DNA of 64,000 bases from Paenibacillus sp. URB8-2. GTDB lineage: Bacteria; Bacillota; Bacilli; Paenibacillales; Paenibacillaceae. Of the stretch, positions 18,080 to 26,984 are shown in pieces (the stretch's first letter is position 1; the number at the start of each line of letters is the position of its first letter). Position numbers and translations under genes: made by a program. The notes under the pieces are model-generated. The model saw only the letters and a list, made by a program, of their open reading frames with translations, searched no databases and was not told where the DNA came from. The DNA lies in contig NZ_AP023239.1 of NCBI RefSeq assembly GCF_013393385.1, positions 1,612,001 to 1,676,000 on the forward strand, written 5' to 3'.

Positions 18080-18742
18080 ATGTCAATGGAGAATCAGCAA
18101 GATAAAGCAAAAAACAAGCTGCTGAAAAAACTGATTCCGTCCCTCATGAAGGACGGGTTTCAACAAATGAGGATGGACGATATTGCTAAGTTTATGGATG
18201 TTAGCAGAGCAACGATGTACAAGAATTTTTCTTCAAAAGAAGAAATCATCGAGGGTGTCGTTCGCATTTTTGTTGACTATATAGAACGGCTAGAGGATCG
18301 TACCAATGAGGATGACGATCGATCGTTCGGGGGTTGGTTTCAGCAATTGTTTGAACAATCGGTAACGTTAGTTGGCAAAATATCTGATGTGTTTCTGAAG
18401 GATTTACAAATGGTATTTCCGGAAATGTACGATGTTTTGAAGTCTGCGTTGAATAAGAAGGAACAGCAGACCCTTAAGTTTTATCAAGATGGGAAGAACA
18501 AGGGGATTTTTAATCCGATTAACGAGAAGTTCATTTTACTTCAAGACGATATTTTGCTCCGGGAAATCATGAATGTGAAGTATTTGCTTTATAACCAAAT
18601 GACCATTCAACAAGTCCTCAATGATTATTATCATTTTAAAAAAATTCAATTGTTCAAACCGGAAAAGATGTCCTTAGTGGACGACTTACGGATTCACCCC
18701 GTCATTGAACATATTGTCGAGAAATTCAATCGTGCTTTATAA
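18080..18742 (+). CDS. TetR family transcriptional regulator
   Basis: 220 residues. The N-terminal helix-turn-helix spans about 25-50 (MRMDDIAKFMDVSRATMYKNFSSKEEIIEG). The C-terminal ligand-binding domain is not assignable to a specific ligand. GGGGGAG precedes the ATG at 18080; a second ATG lies two codons downstream. It is divergent from the aldehyde dehydrogenase/SDR unit, and a shared motif also occurs upstream of a second SDR gene at 20.3 kb, so the regulator probably controls both. A TATAAT at 18048-18053 could serve its own promoter. Confidence 0.9.
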   Translation: MSMENQQDKAKNKLLKKLIPSLMKDGFQQMRMDDIAKFMDVSRATMYKNFSSKEEIIEGVVRIFVDYIERLEDRTNEDDDRSFGGWFQQLFEQSVTLVGKISDVFLKDLQMVFPEMYDVLKSALNKKEQQTLKFYQDGKNKGIFNPINEKFILLQDDILLREIMNVKYLLYNQMTIQQVLNDYYHFKKIQLFKPEKMSLVDDLRIHPVIEHIVEKFNRAL

Positions 18743-18764
18743 ATCAGAATATATAAAAGTCTCA

Positions 18765-18798
18765 AAGTCTTGTTCATTTGGAACGAGGCTTCTTTTTA
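18765..18798 (+). terminator. Terminator of the TetR gene
   Basis: AAGTCTTGTTC pairs with GAACGAGGCTT (two G-T pairs) around ATTTG, followed by CTTTTTATT. Confidence 0.7.
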
Positions 18799-18820
18799 TT
18801 GGGAAAATTGAGTAAAGAAG

Positions 18821-18877
18821 AGACCACTGACCGAACGGAAGCACCATAAATCGTGGCGTCATTTCCGTCAGCGGTCT
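18821..18877 (-). terminator. Long imperfect inverted repeat
   Basis: AGACCACTGAC (18821-18831) and GTCAGCGGTCT (18867-18877) pair at 10 of 11 positions, with an inner CGGAA/TTCCG pair. It lies downstream of the SDR remnant on the minus strand and is followed there by CTTCTTT, so a terminator role is possible. Confidence 0.4.
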
Positions 18878-18915
18878 AAACAAAGGGGTTCGGTAAACCC
18901 TATGCTTCAGCCTGT

Positions 18916-19290
18916 TTAGTCTGTTTCTGTCGGAAAATCAGCAGAACGACTTACTTCAGCCCATGTATCCACTTCTTCAGCGCGCGATCTTGAGGATTTC
19001 TCTGCAGCTTCAACAGCCCCGGCACCGAGAAGTAGACGAAGCGGTGGCTCTTCCAAGTTAACGATATCCATGATGATCTTGGCTGCCCGTGCCGGGTCTC
19101 CTGGTTGTTTACCTTCCGTGGCAAGGCGGAACTGGTGCATTTGACCAACGGTTTGAAGGTAATCTTCACTTACCTCCGCCATGTTCATAGATGCCCCTTG
19201 TCAGTCAGTTCGAAATGCCCCCGGCTCAATAATTGTGACCTTGACACCGAAGGGCTTGACTTCATTGCTTAATACATTCAACTCCATTTG
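18916..19290 (-). pseudogene. Truncated SDR pseudogene
   Basis: Reading the minus strand from about 19290, the frame gives ELNVLSNEVKPFGVKVTIIEPGAFRTD, then a TGA stop, then QGASMNMAEVSEDYLQTVGQ and on to PGDPARAAKIIMDIVNLEEPPLRLLLG. This matches the C-terminal half of the SDR at 15.6-16.4 kb (for example GIKVTLIEPGGFRTDWAG and PGDPSKAAQAILTIADEEYPPLRLL). The tryptophan codon after RTD has become TGA, and the N-terminal cofactor half is missing. It is a dead gene that is probably related to that SDR. Confidence 0.8.
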
Positions 19291-19348
19291 ATTTAATTTG
19301 TGCTTTGCACATGTAATTCGTATTTTGCTAATTTAGTGTGTTGGGTTC

Positions 19349-20155
19349 TTAGAATGCTCCTCGAATCAAACCACCATCAACGCGAATGGTTGCCCCACTT
19401 ACATATTCTGCATATTCGCTGCAAAGATAGGCTACAGCCGCTGCAATTTCATCAGGGTAGCCGAAGCGTCCCCGGTCATTAGGAATAAGCTCGTTAACCG
19501 CATTAGACATAATCTCATCCCAGGTTTGGCCCCAACCTCGAGAAGGTCCAATGTGCTCAACCAAGTCCTTAACCGCATCCACAAGGATTGCTCCTGGCGC
19601 AACTACGTTGGAAGTAATTCGCGTGCCCTTCAACTCACGTGCCAAAGATACAGCAAGATTATGGCGGGCAGCCAGGGTTGCGTTGTATTGAGGGTGGGTA
19701 TTCATTGGTTGCAGAGCAAGTCCCCCACCGATCGTAATGACACGACCCCAGTTCTGTTCACGCATTTTTGGAACCAAACGTTGAATCATACGCACACCAG
19801 AAATGACGTTAACGTTATAGGTATCAGCCCATTCGTCGGCTGTAGCTTCCATCCAGGAGAAATGACGATAGAAGCCAGCGTTGTTGACGAGAATGTCTAC
19901 TGGACCATCGGCCAACGCAGCAGCAGCTACTGCATCTGCTCCTTCATCAGTAGTTAGATCACCGAGTGCAATCGTCGCAGTTCCACCATTGGACTTGATG
20001 GACTCTGCTACAGCGCGAGTGCGCTCTTCATCGCGTCCATGTACAATAACGGTTGCTCCTTCAGCTCCCAGCATTTTTACCATTGCCCTTCCAAGACCAT
20101 TGCTCGAACCTGTAATAAGTGCCCGTTTGCCTTTTAAATTCAATTCCATGTCCAT
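19349..20155 (-). CDS. SDR family protein with altered active site
   Basis: About 268 residues from the ATG at 20155 (GAAGG upstream; another in-frame ATG lies two codons later). The cofactor loop TGSSNGLG, the NNAG motif and a C-terminal EYVSGATIRVDGG are normal for SDRs. The catalytic region is not: the Ser position reads ITIGGGLALQP, and the YxxxK motif reads YNATL, so both the Ser and the Lys are replaced. It may have lost reductase activity, use another mechanism or bind cofactor as a sensor. It has its own promoter carrying the motif shared with the aldehyde dehydrogenase unit. Confidence 0.85.
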   Translation of the reverse strand: MDMELNLKGKRALITGSSNGLGRAMVKMLGAEGATVIVHGRDEERTRAVAESIKSNGGTATIALGDLTTDEGADAVAAAALADGPVDILVNNAGFYRHFSWMEATADEWADTYNVNVISGVRMIQRLVPKMREQNWGRVITIGGGLALQPMNTHPQYNATLAARHNLAVSLARELKGTRITSNVVAPGAILVDAVKDLVEHIGPSRGWGQTWDEIMSNAVNELIPNDRGRFGYPDEIAAAVAYLCSEYAEYVSGATIRVDGGLIRGAF

Positions 20156-20326
20156 TTGCCTTCTTTCTTCGCGTGAAATCAATATCAATATAATTACGCC
20201 ATGGCATTTAACGCTTGTTGAACAGGATCCTGTGAATTGCCCATACTACTTTGATTAAAACAGTGCAACGATAGGATTCGGCTTTCTTTAACTTCATTAA
20301 CCACTCCTTCATCTTAACCTGATCAG

Positions 20327-20378
20327 ATTATATCACTGGAATAAAACAGAGTAAACAATAAGTATATAAAATGTCTAT
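20327..20378 (-). promoter_or_regulatory. Promoter and shared operator-like motif of the second SDR gene
   Basis: On the minus strand, TTTACT (complement of 20350-20355) and TATAAT (complement of 20327-20332) are exactly 17 bases apart. The motif GTAAACAATA...TATAAAATGTCTAT (20351-20378) matches the one at 17985-18015 and overlaps the -35 in the same way. Confidence 0.65.
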
Positions 20379-20701
20379 TTTGAATAAAGTTTATACATTT
20401 CGACCGAAGTTACGCCAGACAGCTATCGGCAATCTGATCCTAATCAGATTAAAGCGTTTGTTCGGATCTTGAATTCAAAAGGGTATCAGCGTCACGGTCC
20501 GAACTCAATTCGGATCGGACATTAACGCGGCATGCGGCCAGCTATACCGCTCCGAATAATCGATGTCGGAAATAAGTTTATCTTAAATAAGCCGAGAAGA
20601 CCCTTCCTCTATAGGGAGGAGATGAATCGGTGGTTTTTTTGGTTGATAGCGAACATATGTGCTATAATGGAAATATCCTACATAAAAGGAGGCTCTGTGG
20701 C
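20379..20701. other. Gene-free stretch with left flank of the TnpB element
   Basis: It holds an 8-bp inverted repeat at 20431-20450 (AATCTGAT, loop CCTA, ATCAGATT) of unknown role. Toward the end comes the probable left end of the TnpB element and an extended -10, TGCTATAAT, near 20660-20668 that could drive tnpB. The exact left boundary cannot be set from one copy. Confidence 0.45.
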
Positions 20702-21814
20702 ATGTTGGTACATAAAGCTTACAAATATCGTATCTATCCCGATCCAAAGCAACGGCAACTCATCCATCAAATGTTTGGCTGTTGCCGTTTTGTCTTCAAT
20801 CATTTCTTAGTCAAATGGAACGAAACCTATGCAGCAACAGGGAAAGGGTTGTCCTATAATACCTGTGCCACACAGCTTCCTGCACTCAAACAGCAATTTG
20901 ATTGGTTGCAGTCGGTTGATAGCATTGCTTTGCAATCGGCGGTGCGGAACGTGGCAGACAGCTTTGAACGTTTCTTCAAGAAACAAAATCAGGCCCCGCG
21001 TTTCAAAAGCCGAAAGCATCCTGTGCAAAGCTACACCACCAAATACACAAATGATAACATTGCTATCGATGGAAACCGGCTTAAACTTCCGAAGCTTGGC
21101 TGGCTTCGCTTTGCCAACTCCAGAGCGTGTGAAGGTCACATTCTTTCAGCTACCCTGCGGCGCAATGCGGCAGGCAAGTATTTTGTATCCATCCTCTGCG
21201 AAGTGGAAATGAATCCTCTCCCGCAGATCGATAAGGAGATTGGCGTTGACCTTGGACTCAAGAAATTTGCGGTCTGCTCTGATGGGCTGCGGGTTGCCAA
21301 TCCCAAAGTGTTTCGCAAATATGAACAAAAACTTGCATTTTGGCAACGCCGCATGGCTCGCCGTAACCAAGGGGGCTCCAATTGGGAGAAAGCCAAACAG
21401 AAGGTTGCCCAAATCCATGAAAAGATCGCGAGCAGCCGTCGTGATTTTTTGCATCAACTCACCACAAAGCTGATTCGTGAAAACCAAACGATCAGCATCG
21501 AAAATCTGAGAGTGGCGAACATGCTCAAAAATCACCGGCTGGCCAAATCCATCGCCGATGCGTCCTGGAGTGAATTTGCCCGTCAGCTTTCGTATAAAGC
21601 GGAATGGTATGGACGTACGGTGAAGACTGCCGACACGTTCGCCCCCACGAGCCAAAGGTGTCATGTATGCGGCTATATCCATTCCGAAGTAAAGAAATTG
21701 TCTGTGCGGCAATGGGAATGTCCATCGTGCCATACCCTTCATGATCGAGATGAAAATGCCGCACAGAACATCAAAAGCCTTGCTGTTTTAACGTCAACCC
21801 CTTCTTTCCTTTAG
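20702..21814 (+). CDS. tnpB: TnpB (IS605 OrfB) RNA-guided nuclease
   Basis: 370 residues from the ATG at 20702, which has AGGAGG nine bases upstream. The RuvC-type active site is complete: Asp183 in [11 protein letters not shown], Glu267 in TISIENLRV and Asp350 in [12 protein letters not shown]. The zinc ribbon is Cys320/Cys323 and Cys340/Cys343. Proteins of this family cut double-stranded DNA guided by an RNA made from the element's right end, at sites next to a short flanking motif. All key residues being present suggests an active nuclease. The omega-RNA region follows directly. Confidence 0.93.
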   Translation: MLVHKAYKYRIYPDPKQRQLIHQMFGCCRFVFNHFLVKWNETYAATGKGLSYNTCATQLPALKQQFDWLQSVDSIALQSAVRNVADSFERFFKKQNQAPRFKSRKHPVQSYTTKYTNDNIAIDGNRLKLPKLGWLRFANSRACEGHILSATLRRNAAGKYFVSILCEVEMNPLPQIDKEIGVDLGLKKFAVCSDGLRVANPKVFRKYEQKLAFWQRRMARRNQGGSNWEKAKQKVAQIHEKIASSRRDFLHQLTTKLIRENQTISIENLRVANMLKNHRLAKSIADASWSEFARQLSYKAEWYGRTVKTADTFAPTSQRCHVCGYIHSEVKKLSVRQWECPSCHTLHDRDENAAQNIKSLAVLTSTPSFL

Positions 21815-22001
21815 ATATTTTGCTAAGGCAAAAATCTTAAAACTCTGGGAAAATCAGTACAGATTTTCCTTAGGAAAACTGCGGGAACCGCAGGGATCGC
21901 TTGGTATACGATTTTTCGAGAGAAAATATCGATATGAATTCCCCTCAGTAGAAGGGATTACCCAAGAATCTCCCACTTCAAGTGTTAGCTAAGTGGGGGA
22001 G
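21815..22001 (+). ncRNA. Probable omega-RNA (right-end guide RNA scaffold)
   Basis: It lies directly 3' of tnpB, where omega-RNAs are encoded. Stem-loops are visible: GGAAAATC/GATTTTCC (21848-21869), CTGCGG/CCGCAG (21879-21893) and the right-end hairpin (21970-22001). The guide would be the bases just beyond the element's right boundary. No transcription evidence is available; the call rests on position and structure. Confidence 0.6.
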
Positions 22002-22036
22002 TGTTCAATTCGTGCTTCTATTTTTCGCGGTACATG

Positions 22037-22064
22037 CACTTCTAGGCATTCACCCACATACAAT
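22037..22064 (+). promoter_or_regulatory. Mother-cell (sigma-E/sigma-K) promoter of sigK
   Basis: CATACAAT at 22057-22064 is the -10 consensus of mother-cell sigma factors; CAC at 22037-22039 is 17 bases upstream and fits a sigma-K -35. This matches the known sigma-E start and sigma-K autoregulation of sigK in Bacillus. Confidence 0.65.
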
Positions 22065-22132
22065 GAAGTGACCGTGAACCCGTAAGAATGACTGACCGGT
22101 TTCATTGTACATGTGCGGGAGGTGTCGCCAAA

Positions 22133-22834
22133 GTGCCCGGATTTCTTAGCACCATTGCACTGTTGATCAAGGAACTGTCGCTGCTGGTATCTTATGTAAG
22201 GAACAATGCGTTTCCCCAACCTTTGACCGAGCAGGAAGAAAGCAAATACTTAGGAATGATGGCCGAGGGTGATGCCAAGGCACGGAATTTGCTGATTGAA
22301 CATAACTTGCGGCTGGTTGCGCATATCGTTAAAAAATTCGACAATACCGGCGAAGACATGGAGGATTTAATCTCCATCGGGACGATCGGGCTCATCAAGG
22401 CCATAGAAAGCTACCGCCCCAACAAGGGAACCAAATTGGCTACGTTTGCAGCTCGCTGCATCGAGAATGAAATCCTGATGCACCTCCGCTCGCTCAAAAA
22501 AACACGCAAGGACGTGTCGCTGCACGACCCCATCGGTACGGATAAAGAAGGCAACGAAATTACCTTGATTGATATCCTCGGCTCGGAAACGGACGATGTG
22601 ATTAAAGAGGTTGATCTGAAGATCGAGAAGAGCAAGATCTACCGCAATCTTGATATTTTGGATGACCGGGAAAAAGAGGTGGTGGTCGGCCGTTTTGGCT
22701 TGGACACTGGGGGAGAGGAGCGGACACAGCGGGAGATCGCCAAGGAACTGGGGATCAGCCGCAGCTATGTATCGCGGATTGAGAAGCGTGCGCTGATGAA
22801 GCTGTACCATGAGTTTTATAAGGCGAAACGTTAG
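22133..22834 (+). CDS. sigK: RNA polymerase sporulation sigma factor sigma-K
   Basis: 233 residues from a GTG at 22133 with GGGAGGTG eight bases upstream; this gives a product that aligns from its first residues with Bacillus pro-sigma-K, including a hydrophobic pro-sequence ([19 protein letters not shown]). Region 2 contains [19 protein letters not shown] and [29 protein letters not shown]; region 4 contains [13 protein letters not shown] and the helix-turn-helix [24 protein letters not shown]. It directs late mother-cell transcription during sporulation. The gene is continuous, not split by a skin-type element. Fragments similar to it occur at 15.0, 37.8 and 39.1 kb. Confidence 0.95.
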   Translation: MPGFLSTIALLIKELSLLVSYVRNNAFPQPLTEQEESKYLGMMAEGDAKARNLLIEHNLRLVAHIVKKFDNTGEDMEDLISIGTIGLIKAIESYRPNKGTKLATFAARCIENEILMHLRSLKKTRKDVSLHDPIGTDKEGNEITLIDILGSETDDVIKEVDLKIEKSKIYRNLDILDDREKEVVVGRFGLDTGGEERTQREIAKELGISRSYVSRIEKRALMKLYHEFYKAKR

Positions 22835-23096
22835 AAAATTGACATAGAATCGTTGTGTAGCTGGTCTCAAGTCATGCAATTAGTAAGTCGAAAAACTTGG
22901 AAATATTGGAACTGGTACCCTCTATGTAGACACGGTTATAAAAAGCCGAAAAAAACTGCATAGGGGTTTTTTTATGTCAAAAAAGGGTTCAACCCATCTT
23001 AAGCATTCATAGGATTTTAAGTAAGTCTTCGAGAAACACCTTCAAGAAGGCATATCCATCGACATTCTTGCTGCTAATATCAACTAGAGCCTAGAT
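22835..23096. other. Region between sigK and the AraC regulator
   Basis: No coding frame is convincing. A weak A-rich/T-rich hairpin ending in a T-run near 22945-22975 may terminate sigK transcription. Nothing else stands out before the motif at 23097. Confidence 0.35.
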
Positions 23097-23133
23097 GGAT
23101 TCTGTGTCAAAAAGGGAGAGGTTTGAAGATAGG
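23097..23133 (+). promoter_or_regulatory. Motif shared with the GH127 upstream region
   Basis: GGATTCTGTGTCAAAAAGG followed by a TTTGAA element closely matches 26879-26914. The two half-elements (TGTCAAAAAGG and a TTTGAA...AGG unit) resemble the direct half-sites bound by AraC proteins. Here it lies about 110-150 bases before the AraC-type regulator gene. Confidence 0.5.
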
Positions 23134-23244
23134 TGTTTTTCTGCTTATCAGAAAAGTCCATGCCAAACTTGGATTTTAACTAATATTTTTGCTAAACTGT
23201 TCTCGTTTGGAGTGTTAAAAAGTCTAGGGAGCAGGGAATCATTT

Positions 23245-24090
23245 ATGATATTTTACCGATTCAGAGTGGATGTGCCGGTCATGATGGTAATGACAGGGAA
23301 GTTTGTATCGCCAAATTCCCAATGGAAGCATATGCCCCGGACTTTACTGGAATATGAACTGTTTATTCAGACCCGGGGCACCTTGTATATCTCCCGCGAT
23401 TCGGAACGTATAGCCTTGAAGGAGGGAGAATTCCTGCTCATGCCTCCCCGCACCCAACAGAGCGGTTACCAGCCATCCGATTGCAGCTTCTATTGGCTGC
23501 ATTTCTCCGTACAAGCTTGCGAAACGATTAGGGACGATGACTTTGATCATGTGTATGAGCCCGGTGTGATTGTCATTCCCCAGAAGGGGGTGCTTCGCAG
23601 CCCGGAGAAGCTTATTGTGATGCTGAAGCAATTGCAGGATTCCATTCGCAGCTACAGAGAGGAATCCTTAAACAATTACCTGAGTACCGGCATTTTGTGC
23701 GAGTTGTATAATCAGATGTTCTTTTTTCACAATCCATCCGGAAAACAAACGAAACAGCAGCTATTCAACGACATTGTGGATTACATCAAGTGGAACCGTC
23801 ATGAAAATTTGAAAGCCAATCAGGTAGCCCAGCACTTCGGATATAACGCCAAACACCTCTCCAGTTTATTTTCTTCAATAGCGGGGATTTCTGTGAAACA
23901 GTTTATGCTGCAGGACAAGATGGAGGTTGCCAAGTATCTGCTGTCCGATACCAATCAAAAAATCATCGATATTGCCATGCAGCTTGCTTTTCCTGACAGC
24001 CAATCCTTCACCAAAGCGTTCAAAAAAATTACGGGACTCACACCGACAGATTATCGGAATGCCTATGCCAACCGGCTGCTTAATTCTTAA
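23245..24090 (+). CDS. AraC family transcriptional regulator
   Basis: 281 residues from the ATG at 23245; a longer frame from 23095 exists, but its extra N-terminus looks non-coding. Residues about 1-160 form a cupin-like sugar-sensing domain (RTLLEYELFIQTRGTLYISRDSERIALKEGEFLLMPPRTQQSGYQP). The C-terminal AraC domain (about 180-275) has ANQVAQHFGYNAKHLSSLFSSIAGISVKQF and IIDIAMQLAFPDSQSFTKAFKKITGLTPTDYR. It probably controls the arabinan-degrading genes nearby, since a shared motif lies upstream of both this gene and the GH127 gene. Confidence 0.92.
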   Translation: MIFYRFRVDVPVMMVMTGKFVSPNSQWKHMPRTLLEYELFIQTRGTLYISRDSERIALKEGEFLLMPPRTQQSGYQPSDCSFYWLHFSVQACETIRDDDFDHVYEPGVIVIPQKGVLRSPEKLIVMLKQLQDSIRSYREESLNNYLSTGILCELYNQMFFFHNPSGKQTKQQLFNDIVDYIKWNRHENLKANQVAQHFGYNAKHLSSLFSSIAGISVKQFMLQDKMEVAKYLLSDTNQKIIDIAMQLAFPDSQSFTKAFKKITGLTPTDYRNAYANRLLNS

Positions 24091-24438
24091 AAAGGCTATC
24101 CCTTCACTCTGGAAGAAGATGTGGTATTCGACCGAACAGCTCCTCAGAGGTATGGATTGTGAAAACATAGTCAAAAGTTTAAAGCCGGGTGAGTATTGGG
24201 AAGAAACGGCGAGATTTTATATAAAAGAATAATAGAATGCCATACAAGAGAGCGGTTCGAGTGTCGAGAAGAAGGCGAATATGAGCAGCTTCTATTTTTT
24301 TCAGGAAGAGGGGGGACGAATCGTAATCACAAGTGTATGCTGGATGTCCAATTGGGCAGGCATTGTGAACGGCAAAACCGAGCAAAGAGGGCTTCCCATT
24401 TCATTCTCCAACCGAGCGTGCCCCACAATACGAAATAC
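24091..24438. other. Gene-free stretch after the AraC gene
   Basis: A short open frame at 24152-24232 (ending YWEETARFYIKE) has no start signal and looks like the tail of a lost gene. Longer frames across 24196-24583 overlap the GH127 gene end and show no domain. Nothing else is supported. Confidence 0.35.
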
Positions 24439-24472
24439 CCGCTGTGCGATTCTCAAACGAATTGCACAGCGG
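24439..24472 (-). terminator. Stem-loop after the GH127 gene
   Basis: CCGCTGTGC and GCACAGCGG form a perfect 9-bp stem, with GATTC/GAAT pairing inside. It sits 27 bases beyond the GH127 stop on that strand. There is no T-tract, so it may stabilise the 3' end. Confidence 0.5.
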
Positions 24473-24498
24473 CAGGTGTTCAGCCAAAGCTGGGGAGC

Positions 24499-26784
24499 TT
24501 ACAGCTTTATGGTCCGTAAAATGCCATATATGCCTTTAAAGCGGCCGCTGGCAGTGACAAACTTGACCACAATAGATTCTTGACCTTCGGCAATCATATC
24601 GGCAGGAACTTCCAATACTTTGTCGTAAAATTCCCGTTTTCTGGACTCGCCGGGGCTTCCTTCCGTCGCCAGCAGGTGATTGTTTACCCAAATCTCGCAA
24701 GTTCTGTCGTTTTCCAGATGGTTAAAGGTGACCAATAGTCCGTTCTTTTGTCCGGGCAGTACCTTCATTTCATAACTGAACCAGCCGCCCGTCTCCGTTC
24801 TTCTTCCATTGAGGCCTTCATAGCTGCCGGCATTCGTACGTTCGCCTTTAATGCGGTGCTCCAGCTCGTATTGGTCATTGCCCACTTGCACATGGTCAAG
24901 GGTAATTTCTTTAAGCCGCTGCTCCTGATGGATCTTCTCAAGGTGTTCCCGCAGTTCAGGCGAACCTGCCTCAATGAATTTCCAATAGATGCCGTATCTT
25001 TCGCTATGCTGTTTGTAGTGAGGCGTGAAAACCAGATGTTCATCTTCGTCTGTATTTCGAAGGACAAAATCCAACTTATCGTTTACCCTGACGAAGTTCT
25101 GATCGAGGCTGTTGAACCACTCCTGTACGCTCATCCCGGCGGGAATAATAAAATCTTTGACCAGCATCTGCCGGGTTGCCACCGAGACGTTAACGCCGGT
25201 AGTGGATTCGACCATACCCGCTGTGCCTAGCGCGGCGCTCAGTACCACCGGACCGTACTTGAAGCCGACGACATTCGGCGCGTCATGCAAGGAGAAGCAG
25301 ACAGCCTTCACCAGGATTCCGAGCTGCAAGGTGTCGCCATTTTTCCAGACTTGTTCAACAAGAGCATAGCCATTCTTAACTTCTGGCTGAACGGCTTGGC
25401 CGTTAAGCGTAATTGTGATTTCACCAGCAGCCCAATCCGGTACACGTAGAAACAGTGAGAAGCGCTGTCCCTGCGGATCGGTCGTTTCAATGGTAAATTG
25501 AGCCGTGTCGGTGTAAGGAAGATCCGTAGTTTGGGTGATGTGTACCCCCTGTTCCGACCAATTCAATTGGCTGCTGATATATTGGTTTACAAATAACTGC
25601 CGATCCAGTTGGAAATAGATGCTGTCATTCAATTTGGTGAAGCTTTCCATACCGGTTCCCGTGCAGCACCAAAAATGCTCAAAAGGCGAAGAGTATACTT
25701 TGAAATACCCCGTGGCCATCGGTTGAAAATACATTGTCATCCCTGTTTCCGGATGCTGAGACGAAAGGATGGCGTTGATATAAGCGGTTTCATAAAAATT
25801 AGAATATTTTACATCCCGCGTTAATTTGAACAATTCTTTCGTAAGCTTCAGCATGTTATAGCTGTTGCAGGTTTCGCAATTGATGTCGGTGCGTTTGGCG
25901 TCAAGAACATCAGGCTGGTCGAAATGCTCAGACTCGCTGTTGCCGCCTGTAATGTAGCTGTGGTGATAGACGACCATGTCCCAGAATTTCTCCGCGGCCT
26001 CAAGGTAAAAGACTTCGCTCTCGCCCAACGTCAGATAGCGGTTCAGAGCCCCTATAAATTTCGGGATCGTAGTATTGGCATGTCTGCCCTTTAGCACATC
26101 CTTGCCATCGCGTATCGCTTCAAACAGGCTGACCTCGTCGAAGATGTGGGCCGCGTCCAGGTGGCGCTTATTCTTGGTCAATTTATACAGGTCATAGAGA
26201 CAATCGTTCATACCGCCATATTCCACTGCCAGTACCGTGGCCTGCAATTCTGAGGGCCATCTGGAGGTGCGATCCGCGACCCAATCTCCCAGCTTGTTCA
26301 CTACATCATAAGCCTTGTGGATACCCGTTCCCTTATAAACGGCGATCAGGCCGGCGATAATCTTATGCATCGTATACCAGGGAACCCAGGCCGGCTTTCT
26401 GTTCTCCACATTATCAAACAGGGTCTCCGGGAATGCGGACAGATATCCGTTACCCAGTTGAGCGGCGGATAATTCATTTATCATATATTCCAGTTTGGCA
26501 GCCAGCTCGGGGGTTCTATTCTGTTCGTAAGCCTGCGCGAGTGCGACTAAAAAATGGCCTAATGTATGGCCTCTGATCTCTGTAGTTTCCCATCCCGGAT
26601 AGACAGCGGCCTTGGCCGGCAATCCGGCGACCTCACGGAACCCCGCCAGCAGACGATCCGCGTCGTAGCTTAGCAGATACGCCATTTCTTTCTCAAAAGC
26701 ATTCACATAATAAGCTCCGGTCAGTTGTACCTGGTTCATGCCAAAGTCCCGCAAGGCCGTTCTTATCGTCGAAATACTCTTCAT
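24499..26784 (-). CDS. GH127 family beta-L-arabinofuranosidase-like enzyme
   Basis: 761 residues. The N-terminal (alpha/alpha)6 catalytic barrel covers about 1-420 and C-terminal beta-sandwich domains follow. The signature residues of the family are visible: Glu304 and Cys306 in NCETCNSYNMLKL, and the pair Cys373-Cys374 in WCCTGTGMES, matching the zinc-binding Glu/Cys set with a catalytic cysteine described for HypBA1. No signal peptide is seen, so it is probably cytoplasmic and acts on imported arabino-oligosaccharides. Its strand is opposite to the AraC regulator; the likely binding motif of that regulator lies about 95 bases upstream. Confidence 0.92.
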   Translation of the reverse strand: MKSISTIRTALRDFGMNQVQLTGAYYVNAFEKEMAYLLSYDADRLLAGFREVAGLPAKAAVYPGWETTEIRGHTLGHFLVALAQAYEQNRTPELAAKLEYMINELSAAQLGNGYLSAFPETLFDNVENRKPAWVPWYTMHKIIAGLIAVYKGTGIHKAYDVVNKLGDWVADRTSRWPSELQATVLAVEYGGMNDCLYDLYKLTKNKRHLDAAHIFDEVSLFEAIRDGKDVLKGRHANTTIPKFIGALNRYLTLGESEVFYLEAAEKFWDMVVYHHSYITGGNSESEHFDQPDVLDAKRTDINCETCNSYNMLKLTKELFKLTRDVKYSNFYETAYINAILSSQHPETGMTMYFQPMATGYFKVYSSPFEHFWCCTGTGMESFTKLNDSIYFQLDRQLFVNQYISSQLNWSEQGVHITQTTDLPYTDTAQFTIETTDPQGQRFSLFLRVPDWAAGEITITLNGQAVQPEVKNGYALVEQVWKNGDTLQLGILVKAVCFSLHDAPNVVGFKYGPVVLSAALGTAGMVESTTGVNVSVATRQMLVKDFIIPAGMSVQEWFNSLDQNFVRVNDKLDFVLRNTDEDEHLVFTPHYKQHSERYGIYWKFIEAGSPELREHLEKIHQEQRLKEITLDHVQVGNDQYELEHRIKGERTNAGSYEGLNGRRTETGGWFSYEMKVLPGQKNGLLVTFNHLENDRTCEIWVNNHLLATEGSPGESRKREFYDKVLEVPADMIAEGQESIVVKFVTASGRFKGIYGILRTIKL

Positions 26785-26878
26785 TTTTATTAACCCCTCC
26801 GTGTAGGAATAACGTTCTCCGATAGGAGACTGTCACAATCTTATCCGCCGGACGCGTCGGGGTAAATAAGAGAAAGTC

Positions 26879-26914
26879 GGATTTTGTGTCAAAAAGGAAG
26901 GTGTTTGAATAAGG
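26879..26914. promoter_or_regulatory. AraC-like direct-repeat motif upstream of GH127
   Basis: GGATTTTGTGTCAAAAAGG followed by TGTTTGAATAAGG repeats the motif at 23097-23133. Two TGT-TTGAA-like half-sites in direct orientation suggest a binding site for the AraC-type protein encoded at 23245-24090. Confidence 0.5.
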
Positions 26915-26984
26915 ATAGCGGCATATTTGTAATAGGAGGCGCTGTTCAAAAGCTAAGCATTCCCGACCGGTTATCTCTCGCCTG

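Larger units (their letters stand above)
20580..22010 (+). mobile_element. TnpB-only IS605/IS1341-type element (left boundary approximate)
   Basis: The element contains an intact tnpB, no tnpA, and a right end with the characteristic subterminal hairpin at 21970-22001 (CTCCCACTT pairing with AAGTGGGGGAG). The right end stops about 30 bases before the sigK promoter. Without tnpA it would need a transposase in trans to move. Confidence 0.7.

Noticed and set aside
15042..22829. Integrative element bounded by sigK 3'-end repeats
   Set aside because: The match is only 23 bases, sigK itself lies inside the interval, and no integrase is present in it; kept only as a finding to check.
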